From positions 682,001 to 746,000 of the forward strand of contig NZ_CP107921.1 in assembly GCF_036014215.1 (NCBI RefSeq): a stretch of DNA of 64,000 nucleotides, written 5' to 3'. The notes beneath the pieces are model-generated. The model was not told the origin of the DNA, did not search any database, and was given only the letters and a program-made list of their open reading frames with translations. The position numbers and the translations under genes were made by a program. Below, in pieces: positions 17,746 through 25,879 of the stretch. This DNA comes from Streptomyces sp. NBC_00440 (lineage in GTDB: Bacteria > Actinomycetota > Actinomycetes > Streptomycetales > Streptomycetaceae). Positions within the stretch are counted from its first letter, which is position 1; every line of letters starts with the position of its first letter.

Positions 17746-18996
17746 TCAGGACAGCACCGCCTCGATCCAGGCGCTCCTGGCCAGCAGGCCGGATTCGCCG
17801 TGCGCCGGGCCGACCGCCTGAATTCCGAGTGGCAGCCCTGCCGTGTCATACAGCCCGGGCACCGTCACAACGGGCAGGCCCAGCGCCTGCCAGGCCCTGC
17901 TGAGCACGGGGTCTCCGGTGGCGTCCAGCCCGGCCGGGGCGGAGCCCAGGGCGGCCGGTCCGACGATGACGTCATAGGACGCCAGCAGTGCGGCCATCCT
18001 GGGACGGGCCGCTGCGACAGTGCTGCGGGCGGCCGCGAGATCGGCGTCCGAAGTCGCGGCGCCGTCGCGGAACAACAGGGCCAGCGGCGCGCTCAGCCGG
18101 TCGGTGACGGCGCGTTCGGCGGCGCGTTCGCGTGCGGCCTCGTACGCCATGATCACGGGATGCGCGGCCGTCACGTCGGCGATGAGCCGCTCCTCGGGAA
18201 AGGCCTCCACCTCGGCACCCGCGGCAGCCAGCCGCTTGCCGGCTGTCTCAAGCGCCTGCCGCATGTCGTCGCTCAGCCCGCCGATCGGACCCGCCGTCCA
18301 CAGCAGTACGCGGGGCGGCGCCGCGGGGCCGGAGGGCGCGGGGCCACTGCCGGTGAGGGCTTCCCAGGCGACCGCGAGGTCGGTCGCGCCCGCCGCGTAG
18401 AACCCGTGGCTGTCGAAACTGGGGCTGAGGCCGACCACACCGTCGAGGGGGAACCGTCCGTGCGTCATGACCAGCGACGCGACACCGCAGTACGAGGCCG
18501 GGCGGGTGACTGATCCGGCGGTCTGGGAGCCGATGGCGAGCGGGACGTGACCGCAGGCGACCGCGGCGGCCGAACCGCTGGACGAGCCGCCTGGAGTGTG
18601 CCCCGGGGCGGCGGGGTTACGGGTCGGGCCAGGGGCGAAGTATGCGAACTCGGTGGTGACGGTCTTCCCGACGACGGTGGCTCCGGCGTCGCGCCAGGCC
18701 CGGACGATCGGTGCGTCCGCCCTTGCGGGAGCGTCGTCAGCGCGCAGTGCCGAGCCGCAGCGGGTGGGCCGGCCGGCGACGTCGATGATGTCCTTGACAC
18801 CGAACGGGGTGCCCGCCAGCGGCCCGGACGTGGCGATGCCGTCCGGGTCGCCCGCCTGGCCTACCCAGGCCATGACCTCCGGTTCTGTCGCGGCGATGCG
18901 GGCGCGGGACCGCTCCAGCGCGGCCGTCGCGGTGGTCCGCCCGGCGGCGAGGTCCCGTACCAGCTCCCGCAGCGACCAGGGGTGCCACAGACTCAT
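17746..18996 (-). CDS. iacH: amidase-signature enzyme, probable IacH
   Basis: ATG 18996 has GGGAG upstream and starts MSLWHPWSLRELVRDL. The amidase signature triad is intact: Lys in GTPFGVKDIIDVAG (near residue 73), Ser in HTPGGSSSGSAAAVACG and the nucleophile Ser in GSQTAGSVTRPASYCG. The length of about 416 is normal. In iac clusters, an amidase of this family acts late in indole-3-acetate degradation. Here it forms a two-gene unit with the SnoaL-like gene and has the shared 17-bp motif 138 bases upstream, which ties it to the iac genes 7 kb away. General amidase function is sure; the pathway role is inferred. Confidence 0.8.
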   Translation of the reverse strand: MSLWHPWSLRELVRDLAAGRTTATAALERSRARIAATEPEVMAWVGQAGDPDGIATSGPLAGTPFGVKDIIDVAGRPTRCGSALRADDAPARADAPIVRAWRDAGATVVGKTVTTEFAYFAPGPTRNPAAPGHTPGGSSSGSAAAVACGHVPLAIGSQTAGSVTRPASYCGVASLVMTHGRFPLDGVVGLSPSFDSHGFYAAGATDLAVAWEALTGSGPAPSGPAAPPRVLLWTAGPIGGLSDDMRQALETAGKRLAAAGAEVEAFPEERLIADVTAAHPVIMAYEAARERAAERAVTDRLSAPLALLFRDGAATSDADLAAARSTVAAARPRMAALLASYDVIVGPAALGSAPAGLDATGDPVLSRAWQALGLPVVTVPGLYDTAGLPLGIQAVGPAHGESGLLARSAWIEAVLS

Positions 18997-19133
18997 GCTT
19001 TCTCCCATTCGGCGTACGCCTCCCGCGAAGGGCCGGAGGGCCACTTCTCGTCCCAGCGTTCCGGTCCGGCCCCGGGCACCTCGACGGTAGGCGCGGTGGC
19101 GGGCCTGCGGTATCGAGATTTCCTCCGCCGCCG

Positions 19134-19150
19134 CTGAGGATTTCCCCTAC
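19134..19150 (-). promoter_or_regulatory. site C of the shared 17-bp motif, upstream of the amidase
   Basis: CTGAGGATTTCCCCTAC (reverse GTAGGGGAAATCCTCAG) matches the sites before the response regulator and before iacA at most positions. A second GATTTCC starts 22 bases away at 19117. The position 138 bases from the amidase start suits an activator. Confidence 0.6.
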
Positions 19151-19254
19151 GCCGCGCGGGCTGTTCCCGATCGGCCCGCTCCCGGAGCCTTCCCGGCGTC
19201 GTATGCACCGGCCGGCGGGACGCGCCGGCGATGGTTCAGCCGGTACAGCGCGGA

Positions 19255-19279
19255 GACCGCCCGCTCGCCGCGGGCGGTC
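19255..19279 (-). terminator. hairpin after the permease gene
   Basis: A perfect 10-bp stem (19255-19264 with 19270-19279) with loop TCGCC lies 12 bases downstream of the permease stop codon on the minus strand. It separates the permease operon from the amidase promoter. Confidence 0.7.
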
Positions 19280-19290
19280 GACCCGTGGCG

Positions 19291-20793
19291 TCAGTCCCTT
19301 TCGACATCGACGTTCGTCAGCTGGGCGTACCGCTCGGGGTCCCTTCGCCGGATGCTCAGGGCGACGCACACACCCGCGAGCAGAGCCACGGGCAGCGGTG
19401 CCAGGAGGGCCATGTTCACCGCGTCCGGCGCACCCGTCAGAAGGCCGAAGTGCAGGACCGCGAGGACGGCCAGGAGCGTGAGACCGGCGAACGCGATCAG
19501 TGGGCACCAGACCACCCGCAACGCCGGCATGCCCCGCCGGTCCCGGCGGAAGAAGGCCCACACCGCGAGGGCGGCCAGCGCCTGCATCACCATGATGCCG
19601 AGGACAGCGGTGCCATTGGTCCAGATGAAGACCTCCGAGAACGGGTCGGCTGCCAGTGCGGCACCGGCCAGGATCACCAGCAGGTTGAAGACCGTCTGGG
19701 CGCCCACCGCGACCCCTGGGGAGCCGTGTCGTGCCGAGGCTATACCGAGGCGTCGCGGCAGGAGGCCTTCACGGCCGAGGGCGTACAGATAGCGTGCGGC
19801 GGCGTTGTGGAACGCGAGCGTGGCGGCGAAGGCGCTCACGATGAGGAGGGCGTGCATCGTGTCGGCGAGCCAGGTTCCCACGTACAGTTCGCCGGCCTTG
19901 AAGGTGAGTTCGGGGCCGGCCGCGCCACGGGCCAGCGCCACGGCCTGGTCCGTGCCGAACGCGCCCATGATCAGCCACACGCCGACCGAGTAGAAGACGG
20001 CGAGGAAGCCGATGGCGATGAACGTGGCCCGCGGCACCGTGCGGCCCGGGTCGCGTGCCTCCTCCGCGTAGATGGCCGTGGCCTCGAAGCCCGTGAACGC
20101 ACCGATGACGATGACGAACATCCCGGCGATCCCGCCGGTGGCGAGCGTGCTCGGGTCGAAGGACCGCAGGTCGAGTGCGGCGGTACCGCGGCCGCCGAGA
20201 ATGCCGCCGTCCATGACGAGGAGCGACGCGACCTCAAGGATGAGGGCGATACCGAGGACCTTGGCGCCGAGCGTGACCCTGAGCCAGCCGAGCACACCGA
20301 CGACGAGCACGCAGACCGCTGAGAGCATCCACCACGGAATGTCCGCTCCGGTCGCGTCGTGCACCGATCCGGCCGCGAAGTAGCCGACGGCCGCTGCCAC
20401 TCCGGGCGTGATGAGGTTGTAGGACACGACGGCGACGTAGGCGATTCCGACACCTGTGGTGCGGCCGAGGCCGCGGGCCACGTAGGCGTAGAAGGCGCCC
20501 GCGTTGCGCACGTGCAGGCTCATGGCCGTGAAGCCGGCGGCGAAGAGGACGAGCAGCGCACCCGAGATCAGATAGCCCAACGGCGCACCGGGGCCGCCGA
20601 TACCGATCACGACGGGCGCCACACCGGCCAGCACGGTCAGCGGTGCGGCCGCCGCGACGACGAAGAAGACCAGGTCGAACGTACCGATCCGGCCGGCGGA
20701 GAGACCGGCGCCCTTCTCGTGGGCGGCGCCGGGGGACTGAGGTCTGCCGGGTGCCTCACGTGCGCGGTCGGCAGCGGGCGGCCGGGCGCTCAT
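19291..20793 (-). CDS. APC-superfamily amino acid/organic amine permease
   Basis: ATG 20793 overlaps the stop codon of the amidohydrolase as ATGA. The 500-residue protein has about 12 membrane segments, with the APC pattern in helix 1 (FDLVFFVVAAAAPLTVLAGV) and helix 6 (GAFTGFEATAIYAEEARDPG). AARYLYALGREGLLPRRLG follows helix 8. It probably imports an amino acid, purine-like or aromatic amine substrate for the coupled amidohydrolase. Control by the divergent GntR protein is likely. The N-terminal 30 residues are Pro/Arg-rich and cytoplasmic. Confidence 0.88.
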   Translation of the reverse strand: MSARPPAADRAREAPGRPQSPGAAHEKGAGLSAGRIGTFDLVFFVVAAAAPLTVLAGVAPVVIGIGGPGAPLGYLISGALLVLFAAGFTAMSLHVRNAGAFYAYVARGLGRTTGVGIAYVAVVSYNLITPGVAAAVGYFAAGSVHDATGADIPWWMLSAVCVLVVGVLGWLRVTLGAKVLGIALILEVASLLVMDGGILGGRGTAALDLRSFDPSTLATGGIAGMFVIVIGAFTGFEATAIYAEEARDPGRTVPRATFIAIGFLAVFYSVGVWLIMGAFGTDQAVALARGAAGPELTFKAGELYVGTWLADTMHALLIVSAFAATLAFHNAAARYLYALGREGLLPRRLGIASARHGSPGVAVGAQTVFNLLVILAGAALAADPFSEVFIWTNGTAVLGIMVMQALAALAVWAFFRRDRRGMPALRVVWCPLIAFAGLTLLAVLAVLHFGLLTGAPDAVNMALLAPLPVALLAGVCVALSIRRRDPERYAQLTNVDVERD

Positions 20794-22109
20794 CGGGCCC
20801 CCCGCGGGGCAGCGGCGCCGCCCGGGCCGGCAAGCGGAGCGCGGGGCGTGGACGATGAGCCGCCCGGTACGGCGAACGAGGGGAAGTCCGCCTCGGGTGC
20901 GGGGCCGACGACCTGTCCGCCGTGCAGGACCAGTAGGCGTCGCGGGTGGGCCGCGACGGCCTCCGGGACTCCGCCGGCGGCGACGACGACGAGATCGGCG
21001 CGGCAGCCGGGGGCAAGGCCGTAGCCGGCGAGCCCGAGGGCCGCGGCGGCCCGGTCGGTGACCATCGAGGCCGCGAGGTGCAGCTCGTCGTCCGTCATGA
21101 GGTCGCCCTGCAGCCCGATGATGGTGGCGCGTTCGAGCATGTCCGCCGTGCCGTAGGGCCACCAGGTGTCGCGGATGTTGTCGGATCCGGCGAAGACGCG
21201 GACGCCGTGCTCGTGCAGGCGCAGGACGGGCGGCATGGAAGTCCGGGGCCCGTTCGTCATGATCGCCACACCGGCCGTGGCCAGGGCGGTGGCGGTGCGG
21301 TCCAGTTCGGGTCCTTCGACCGCACCGAGGGCGTAGGCGTGGCTGACGGTGACTGTCCCGCCGAGGCCGAGCGCCGCCGTCCGTTCCGCGATGGCGCGCA
21401 ACTGCCGGGTGCCGGTCACGCCGCCGTCGTGCAGATGGATGTCGATCCCGGCGCCGTGCCGCTCGGCCAGTGCGAAGACGATGTCGAGCTGCCCGTCCAC
21501 GTCACCGTCGAAGCCGGCCGGATCGAGCCCGCCGATGAGGTCGGCGCCCTCCGCGAGGGCCGCATCGAGGAGGTCGGCGACACCCGGGGAGCTGACCACG
21601 CCGCTCTGCGGAAACGCCACGAGCTGGATCCCCAGCCGGTCACGGAACTTCTCCCGCACCTCAAGCAGCGCGTGCAGTCCGTCCAGGCGCACGTCGGGGT
21701 CGATGTCGACGTGGGAGCGCACATGGCCGGTGCCGAGGGACACCATGCGATGCGCCAGGGCCGCGGCCCGGTCCGCCACGGGGACGTCGGCCGAGGCGCG
21801 CAGGGCCCGTTCGTTCGCGATCTGTTCCCGCAGGCCTGCCGAGTCGCGGTGCGGCTGCCAGGGTGCGCCGAACAGTGTCTTGTCCAGGTGGGCGTGGCCG
21901 TCGACGAGCGCGGGCAGGACGAGTGCGCCCCCGACGTCGACACCGGCGGGCTCGGGGGCGGCCGACCTGCCGGAGACAGCCGGGTCCGTCACGGCCTTGA
22001 CACGGCCGTCGGCGAGATGGATGTCGGCACGCCGGCCGCCGGGCAGGGTGGCGTTCCTGAGGACCTCGGGGGCGATCGGTACCGGCGGGGCGTCGGCGGG
22101 TTGCGACAC
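20790..22109 (-). CDS. cytosine deaminase-like metal-dependent amidohydrolase
   Basis: GTG 22109 follows TTGGAGGAAGAC; the upstream open frame to 22352 covers the promoter and is not coding. The 439-residue protein is a TIM-barrel amidohydrolase. DGHAHLDKTLFG near residue 65 gives the H-x-H metal ligands. RSHVDIDPDVRLDGL, DIHLHDGG and TVSHAYALG supply further His ligands, and VFAGSDNIRDTWWPYG the catalytic Asp. The S-H-V-D-I-D-P and D-K-T features match the CodA/N-acyl-D-aspartate-like deaminase branch. The substrate is unknown; it is probably delivered by the coupled permease. Confidence 0.88.
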   Translation of the reverse strand: MSQPADAPPVPIAPEVLRNATLPGGRRADIHLADGRVKAVTDPAVSGRSAAPEPAGVDVGGALVLPALVDGHAHLDKTLFGAPWQPHRDSAGLREQIANERALRASADVPVADRAAALAHRMVSLGTGHVRSHVDIDPDVRLDGLHALLEVREKFRDRLGIQLVAFPQSGVVSSPGVADLLDAALAEGADLIGGLDPAGFDGDVDGQLDIVFALAERHGAGIDIHLHDGGVTGTRQLRAIAERTAALGLGGTVTVSHAYALGAVEGPELDRTATALATAGVAIMTNGPRTSMPPVLRLHEHGVRVFAGSDNIRDTWWPYGTADMLERATIIGLQGDLMTDDELHLAASMVTDRAAAALGLAGYGLAPGCRADLVVVAAGGVPEAVAAHPRRLLVLHGGQVVGPAPEADFPSFAVPGGSSSTPRAPLAGPGGAAAPRGAR

Positions 22110-22209
22110 GTCTTCCTCCAACTGTTCGTTCGACGCCCGCCACGACTGACCAGCCGGTGCCAAGACCGGCGAAACGCTGCTGGTGGGAGGCGGGCACTGA
22201 CAAGTTAGC

Positions 22210-22236
22210 TGGTATACCGAATACCAATCAATGGTC
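22210..22236. promoter_or_regulatory. candidate GntR operator between divergent genes
   Basis: TGGTAT-N5-ATACCA (22210-22226) is a perfect 6-bp inverted repeat. It contains the 8-bp palindrome GGTATACC and is followed by a further TGGT, so ACCA-N5-TGGT also forms an inverted repeat. Such GT/AC-rich palindromes fit the FadR-type GntR gene that begins 88 bases away. The site lies in the shared promoter of the amidohydrolase-permease operon. Confidence 0.6.
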
Positions 22237-22323
22237 TGTCGCCACTCGTTTCCGCGGTCTGCGATGATCGGATGAACCCCGGGCCGGTCATGGCCGGGCC
22301 CGTACGTCAGTCGAGAGGATTCG

Positions 22324-23067
22324 ATGACCATCCGCCCCGGCCGCCGCCCCACGATCGGCGAGACCCATCAGTCCCTGCGTGAACGGGTCTACGCGGAACT
22401 CCGGGAGCGGATCATCGAGGGAACGTACGCGGCCGGGCTGCGACTGGTGGAGCGCGACCTCGCAGAACAGCTCGGCGTCTCCCGCATTCCGCTGAGAGAG
22501 GCCATGCAGCGGCTGGAGCGGGACGGCTTCCTCACCGTGCAGGCCCGGCGGGGCTCCGTGGTCACGGAGTTCGGCGCGCAGGACGCCGCGTACCTCTTCG
22601 ACGTCCGCGAAAGCCTGGAGGGCCTGGCGGCGGGACTCGCCGCGCGCCATGCGACGCCCGCCCAGCTGCGCACGATGGAGAGCCTCCTGACCCGAGGCCG
22701 CACAGCCGCCGACGCGGGCCGGCTCCGCCAGGCCGTCACCTGCAACGCCGACTTCCACCAGCAGATCGTCGAGGCGTCGGGAAACCCCCTCCTCCAGGAA
22801 CTGATGGCGCCCCTGGACGCCCGCCTGCGCCGCCTCTTCCACCTGACATCCGACCTCGACGACGGCGATCCCATGTGCGGCGAACACGAGCGCCTGTACG
22901 AGGCGATCCGCGACCACGACGCACCCCGCTCGGAGGAAGTGGCCAGGCGCCACGTGGCAGGCACCCGCGATTCGGCCCTGCGCTACTTCTCCGCCGCGGG
23001 TGCGCGGAGCGCGGCGGAGGACAGATCGGGTGACGCCGACGCGGGGCCGGTCGCAGGCCCAGTCTGA
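22324..23067 (+). CDS. GntR-family regulator, FadR/FCD type
   Basis: ATG 22324 has GAGAGGA upstream. Residues 14-80 are the GntR winged helix (LRERVYAELRERIIEGTYAA, LAEQLGVSRIPLREAMQRLE). Residues about 95-225 are the FCD effector domain, with D/N at DFHQQI and His residues in CGEHERLYEAI and RRHVAG that usually bind a metal. The length of 247 is typical. It is divergent from the amidohydrolase-permease pair and is their likely repressor. The TGA stop codon lies inside the first copy of a 19-bp tandem repeat. Confidence 0.9.
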   Translation: MTIRPGRRPTIGETHQSLRERVYAELRERIIEGTYAAGLRLVERDLAEQLGVSRIPLREAMQRLERDGFLTVQARRGSVVTEFGAQDAAYLFDVRESLEGLAAGLAARHATPAQLRTMESLLTRGRTAADAGRLRQAVTCNADFHQQIVEASGNPLLQELMAPLDARLRRLFHLTSDLDDGDPMCGEHERLYEAIRDHDAPRSEEVARRHVAGTRDSALRYFSAAGARSAAEDRSGDADAGPVAGPV

Positions 23068-23114
23068 GCACCGCGTGACAGCCTGAGCACCGCGTGACAG
23101 TCCGAGCACCGCGT
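23064..23114 (+). repeat. three tandem 19-bp repeats upstream of the response regulator
   Basis: CTGAGCACCGCGTGACAGC occurs at 23064 and 23083, and a third copy starts at 23102 (CCGAGCACCGCGT) before running into the 17-bp motif at 23113. The period is exactly 19. The first copy includes the GntR stop codon. The unit does not look like a terminator and could be a regulator array. Confidence 0.8.
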
Positions 23115-23129
23115 AGGGGAAACCCTTAC
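23113..23129 (+). promoter_or_regulatory. site A of the shared 17-bp motif, upstream of the response regulator
   Basis: GTAGGGGAAACCCTTAC is an imperfect palindrome (GTAGGG against CCCTTAC). A degenerate second half-site, GATTCCCC, is displaced by 21 bases. It lies 108 bases before the regulator start, so autoregulation is likely if the motif is that regulator's site. Confidence 0.65.
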
Positions 23130-23236
23130 ACCGCCGGGCGATTCCCCGGGGGTGCGCGCGGACAACTCGCATTGCCCGCCCGTCCCCCGGCTGTCTAGCC
23201 TCGGCGGACCGGAACGAGTGACCTCTAGGGGTGAGG

Positions 23237-23890
23237 GTGACAGCGAACGGCAGCCTTGCGGACGGGCCGGCGCACGACAGCGTCGTCTACATCGTCGACG
23301 ACGACCAGGAGCTGTGCGCGTCACTGGCCTGGCTTCTGGAATCGGTGCACATCAGGTCGGTCTGTTTTCCCGGCGTGAGCGCGTTCCTCCAGTCCTACGA
23401 CCCGCAGCAGCCGGCCTGCCTCGTGCTGGATGTGCGCATGCCCGAGGCCAGTGGCTTCGAACTGCAGGACATGCTGAACCGGACCGGCTCGGCCGTCCCG
23501 ATCATCTTCGTCTCCGCGCACGGCGACATCAGGATGTCGGTACGGGCCCTGCAGCACGGCGCCGTCGACTTCCTGGAGAAGCCCTACGATCCGCAGCACA
23601 TGCTCGACGTCGTACAGAAGACGCTGCGGACGGCACGGGAGAGGTTCGCCCGCTCGGCCCGGGAAAGCGAGCTCCGGGCACGTCTGGACAGCCTGACCGA
23701 TCGCGAGCTGCAGATCCTTGGGCTGGTCGCCGACGGTCTGCCGAGCAAGAGCATCGCGTCCCGGCTCGGGATCAGCGTGAAGACCGTCGACGTACACCGG
23801 ACGCGGATACGCGAGAAGGCAGGGGCGGTGAGCATCACCACCCTCGTCCGGGACGTGCTCCAGGCCGGGCTGGAGCTGCCGTCGCGCTGA
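23237..23890 (+). CDS. FixJ-like two-component response regulator
   Basis: GTG 23237 is preferred over GTG 23231 because AGGGG at 23227 then has normal spacing. The receiver domain covers residues about 15-125: YIVDDDQELCASLAWLL with the acidic pair, CLVLDVRMPEASG with the phosphoacceptor Asp, VSAHGD and FLEKPY with the conserved Lys. A LuxR/FixJ HTH covers about 150-212 (SLTDRELQILGLVADGLPSK, ISVKTVDVHRTRIREK). It should pair with the histidine kinase two genes downstream. Four copies of a palindromic motif near this locus are candidate targets. The 217-residue length is usual. Confidence 0.92.
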   Translation: MTANGSLADGPAHDSVVYIVDDDQELCASLAWLLESVHIRSVCFPGVSAFLQSYDPQQPACLVLDVRMPEASGFELQDMLNRTGSAVPIIFVSAHGDIRMSVRALQHGAVDFLEKPYDPQHMLDVVQKTLRTARERFARSARESELRARLDSLTDRELQILGLVADGLPSKSIASRLGISVKTVDVHRTRIREKAGAVSITTLVRDVLQAGLELPSR

Positions 23891-23969
23891 ACCGGAGGGC
23901 GGTTCCGCGCAGCGCCCGGCGGTGGCCCCCCACCGCGTACGGACCTACGAGAGGCAGGAGTTGTCAACG

Positions 23970-24266
23970 ATGAGCAAGGCGGCACAGACACCGGAGCAGT
24001 CCGGTGATGACGGCCGGAGCATGCTGCTGACCTGCTACGCCGACACCCATGGGTACCGCTGGCATCATGTGGACCTGTTCGTCCACGACAGCCGGGGCCG
24101 CGAACTCGACTGGGTGCACTGGCAGGTCGAGAAGGACGGCCCCGAAGGGGCGGACGCCGCCACTGCGAAGGTCGAGCCGACCCTGCGCCGCACCGCTGCC
24201 TGGCAGCACGGGGTCAGCGCCGACGGCAGCGAGTACTGGACTGCGCCCGCCGTGTGGGGCCCGTGA
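23970..24266 (+). CDS. unknown 98-aa protein between response regulator and kinase
   Basis: ATG 23970 has AGGAG nine bases upstream. The protein is acidic and soluble with no recognised domain. Its core, GYRWHHVDLFVHDSRGRELD followed by WVHWQVEKDG, is rich in Trp and His, and the end has WQHGVSADGSEYWTAPAVWG. Good codon use, its own ribosome site and a 20-base gap to the kinase gene support expression. Context suggests an accessory to the two-component system, such as a sensor partner or ligand binder, but this is only inference. Confidence 0.7.
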   Translation: MSKAAQTPEQSGDDGRSMLLTCYADTHGYRWHHVDLFVHDSRGRELDWVHWQVEKDGPEGADAATAKVEPTLRRTAAWQHGVSADGSEYWTAPAVWGP

Positions 24267-24286
24267 GATGAGGAGGACCGGTCCGC

Positions 24287-25765
24287 GTGCATGAGCAGCC
24301 CGTTTCCCTGGACTTCAGCAGGCTCTTCGCGGCCCTCCAGTGCTGCGTTCTGGTGCACGACTCGGTCAGCAAGGACATCCTCTGGGCCAATCCCGCCGCG
24401 TGTGACGTGCTCGGCTTCACCCTCGACGAACTGAAGCCGCTCAAGGCACCCGACATGAGTTCCAACGCGCACCAGTACGCCCGTGAGATCGGCGTCGACT
24501 GGCTGCAACGGGCCGCCGACCACGGCAGCAGCTCCATCGAGTGGTGCTACCGGTCCAAGGCCGGTGAGAACATCCTCACCGAGGCGATCGCCTTCCGGGT
24601 GGAACTGGCGCAGGGCCCTGTGGTGATGGTCCAGTTCCGCGACATCGCGGCGGAGCAGGCGACCCGCCTGGACCTGCTGCGGACCGAGAGCCGACTGCAG
24701 ACCTTCCTGCGGAATCTCGACGAGGGCATCGTGGTGCTCGACGACGACGCCCGTGTGCTGTACGCGAGTTCATCGGCGGGCTCCCTGCTGCATCTGGAGG
24801 CCGAGCAGCTCACCGGAGGTGACTTCACCCGCTTCTGCGACGAGGAGTCCGCCGCCGCGTTGCGCGAGGTACTCGCCATGACGGAGCGGGACGGCCCGCC
24901 CACGGACGGGCAGTACCGGCTCCGCACCGCCGACGGCCGGAAACGCTGGTTCGCGGGCCGCTGGCAGTACATCGACATCGAGAGCGATCTGCGCGGCCTG
25001 CTCCTCCTCTTCCACGACATCACCGACCGCGTCCAGGTGGAGGAGGAGCACCGCCGGGACGCCCAGTACCTCAACTACCTGGCCCGCTACAACGCCATGG
25101 GCGACATGGCGATGGCCATCGCCCACGAGGTGAGTCAGCCGATCGCCGCCGCGCACAACTTCGTCGCGGGCGTACGCGGGCGTCTGGGCGGCGGCGCCGA
25201 CCACGAAGCGCTCGACTGGGGCCTCAAGAACGCCACCCTCCAGATCGACCGAGCGGCACAGATCCTTTCGAGCCTGCGGCAGTACGTCGTACGGCTGGAA
25301 CAGTCGGAACAGCTCATCGATCTCAATGACATCGTCACCGACTGCCTCTACTTCATCGACGTCAGAGCACGCCAGAGCGAGGTGGCCGTCGCCTGGCTGC
25401 CCAGCACGGACCCGCTTCCGGTGCGCTGTGACAAGGTCCTGATCGGACAGGTCGTGATGAACCTTGCCTTCAACGCCATCGAGGAAATGACGCGCTGGCC
25501 GGCGGATCGCCGGTCGGTGACTGTTTCAACGGCGCGGAACGGCTCCCTGGCCGAACTGACCGTCCGGGATCTCGGGCAAGGTCTTACCGCATTCCCGGAC
25601 GGCCTGATATTCGATGGCGCATTCACCTCGAAAGAGAACGGAAGCGGCATCGGACTGGCCCTGAGCCATCGCATCATCACGCGCCATCACGGTACGATCC
25701 ACGCCGCCGAGAATTCCCCCAGGGGCGCGGCGTTCAGCTTCGCTCTGCCGCTGCTCTCCGAGTAA
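24287..25765 (+). CDS. soluble PAS-PAS histidine kinase (FixL-like)
   Basis: GTG 24287 follows AGGAGGA. There is no membrane segment, so the signal is cytoplasmic. PAS domains occupy about 10-120 (LQCCVLVHDSVSKDILWANP) and 140-255 (DEGIVVLDDDARVLYASSSA). The phosphoacceptor region has MAIAHEVSQPIAAAHNFVAG near residue 285 with the H-E-x-x-Q-P form of FixL-type kinases. The ATPase has the N box VMNLAFNAIEEM, then DLGQGL and GSGIGLALSHRI. The neighbouring FixJ-like protein is the likely partner. A ligand such as indole-3-acetate or a derivative is plausible. Its TAA stop lies inside site B of the shared motif. Confidence 0.92.
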   Translation: MHEQPVSLDFSRLFAALQCCVLVHDSVSKDILWANPAACDVLGFTLDELKPLKAPDMSSNAHQYAREIGVDWLQRAADHGSSSIEWCYRSKAGENILTEAIAFRVELAQGPVVMVQFRDIAAEQATRLDLLRTESRLQTFLRNLDEGIVVLDDDARVLYASSSAGSLLHLEAEQLTGGDFTRFCDEESAAALREVLAMTERDGPPTDGQYRLRTADGRKRWFAGRWQYIDIESDLRGLLLLFHDITDRVQVEEEHRRDAQYLNYLARYNAMGDMAMAIAHEVSQPIAAAHNFVAGVRGRLGGGADHEALDWGLKNATLQIDRAAQILSSLRQYVVRLEQSEQLIDLNDIVTDCLYFIDVRARQSEVAVAWLPSTDPLPVRCDKVLIGQVVMNLAFNAIEEMTRWPADRRSVTVSTARNGSLAELTVRDLGQGLTAFPDGLIFDGAFTSKENGSGIGLALSHRIITRHHGTIHAAENSPRGAAFSFALPLLSE

Positions 25766-25778
25766 GGAAATCCCCTAC
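25762..25778 (+). promoter_or_regulatory. site B of the shared 17-bp motif, upstream of iacA
   Basis: GTAAGGAAATCCCCTAC, read in reverse, is GTAGGGGATTTCCTTAC and matches site A at 14 of 17 positions. A second AAAACCCC follows the first AAATCCCC at an offset of 21 bases. The site overlaps the kinase stop codon and lies about 100 bases before the iacA start. Confidence 0.65.
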
Positions 25779-25879
25779 AGGGCGCGGCAAAACCCCGATT
25801 GCGACACCCTCGCCGACGCGAATAGCGTGAGAACGCGGTGGAACAGGAAATCCACCCGTCAACGCGAGGAGAGTTTCCA

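Noticed and set aside
20790..22352. A longer amidohydrolase start near 22352
   Set aside because: The extension would cover the operator and promoter region and has no coding character; GTG 22109 has GGAGG at proper spacing.
23064..23114. Short tandem repeats considered as a CRISPR array
   Set aside because: The three copies are directly abutting with no spacers and there are no cas genes.
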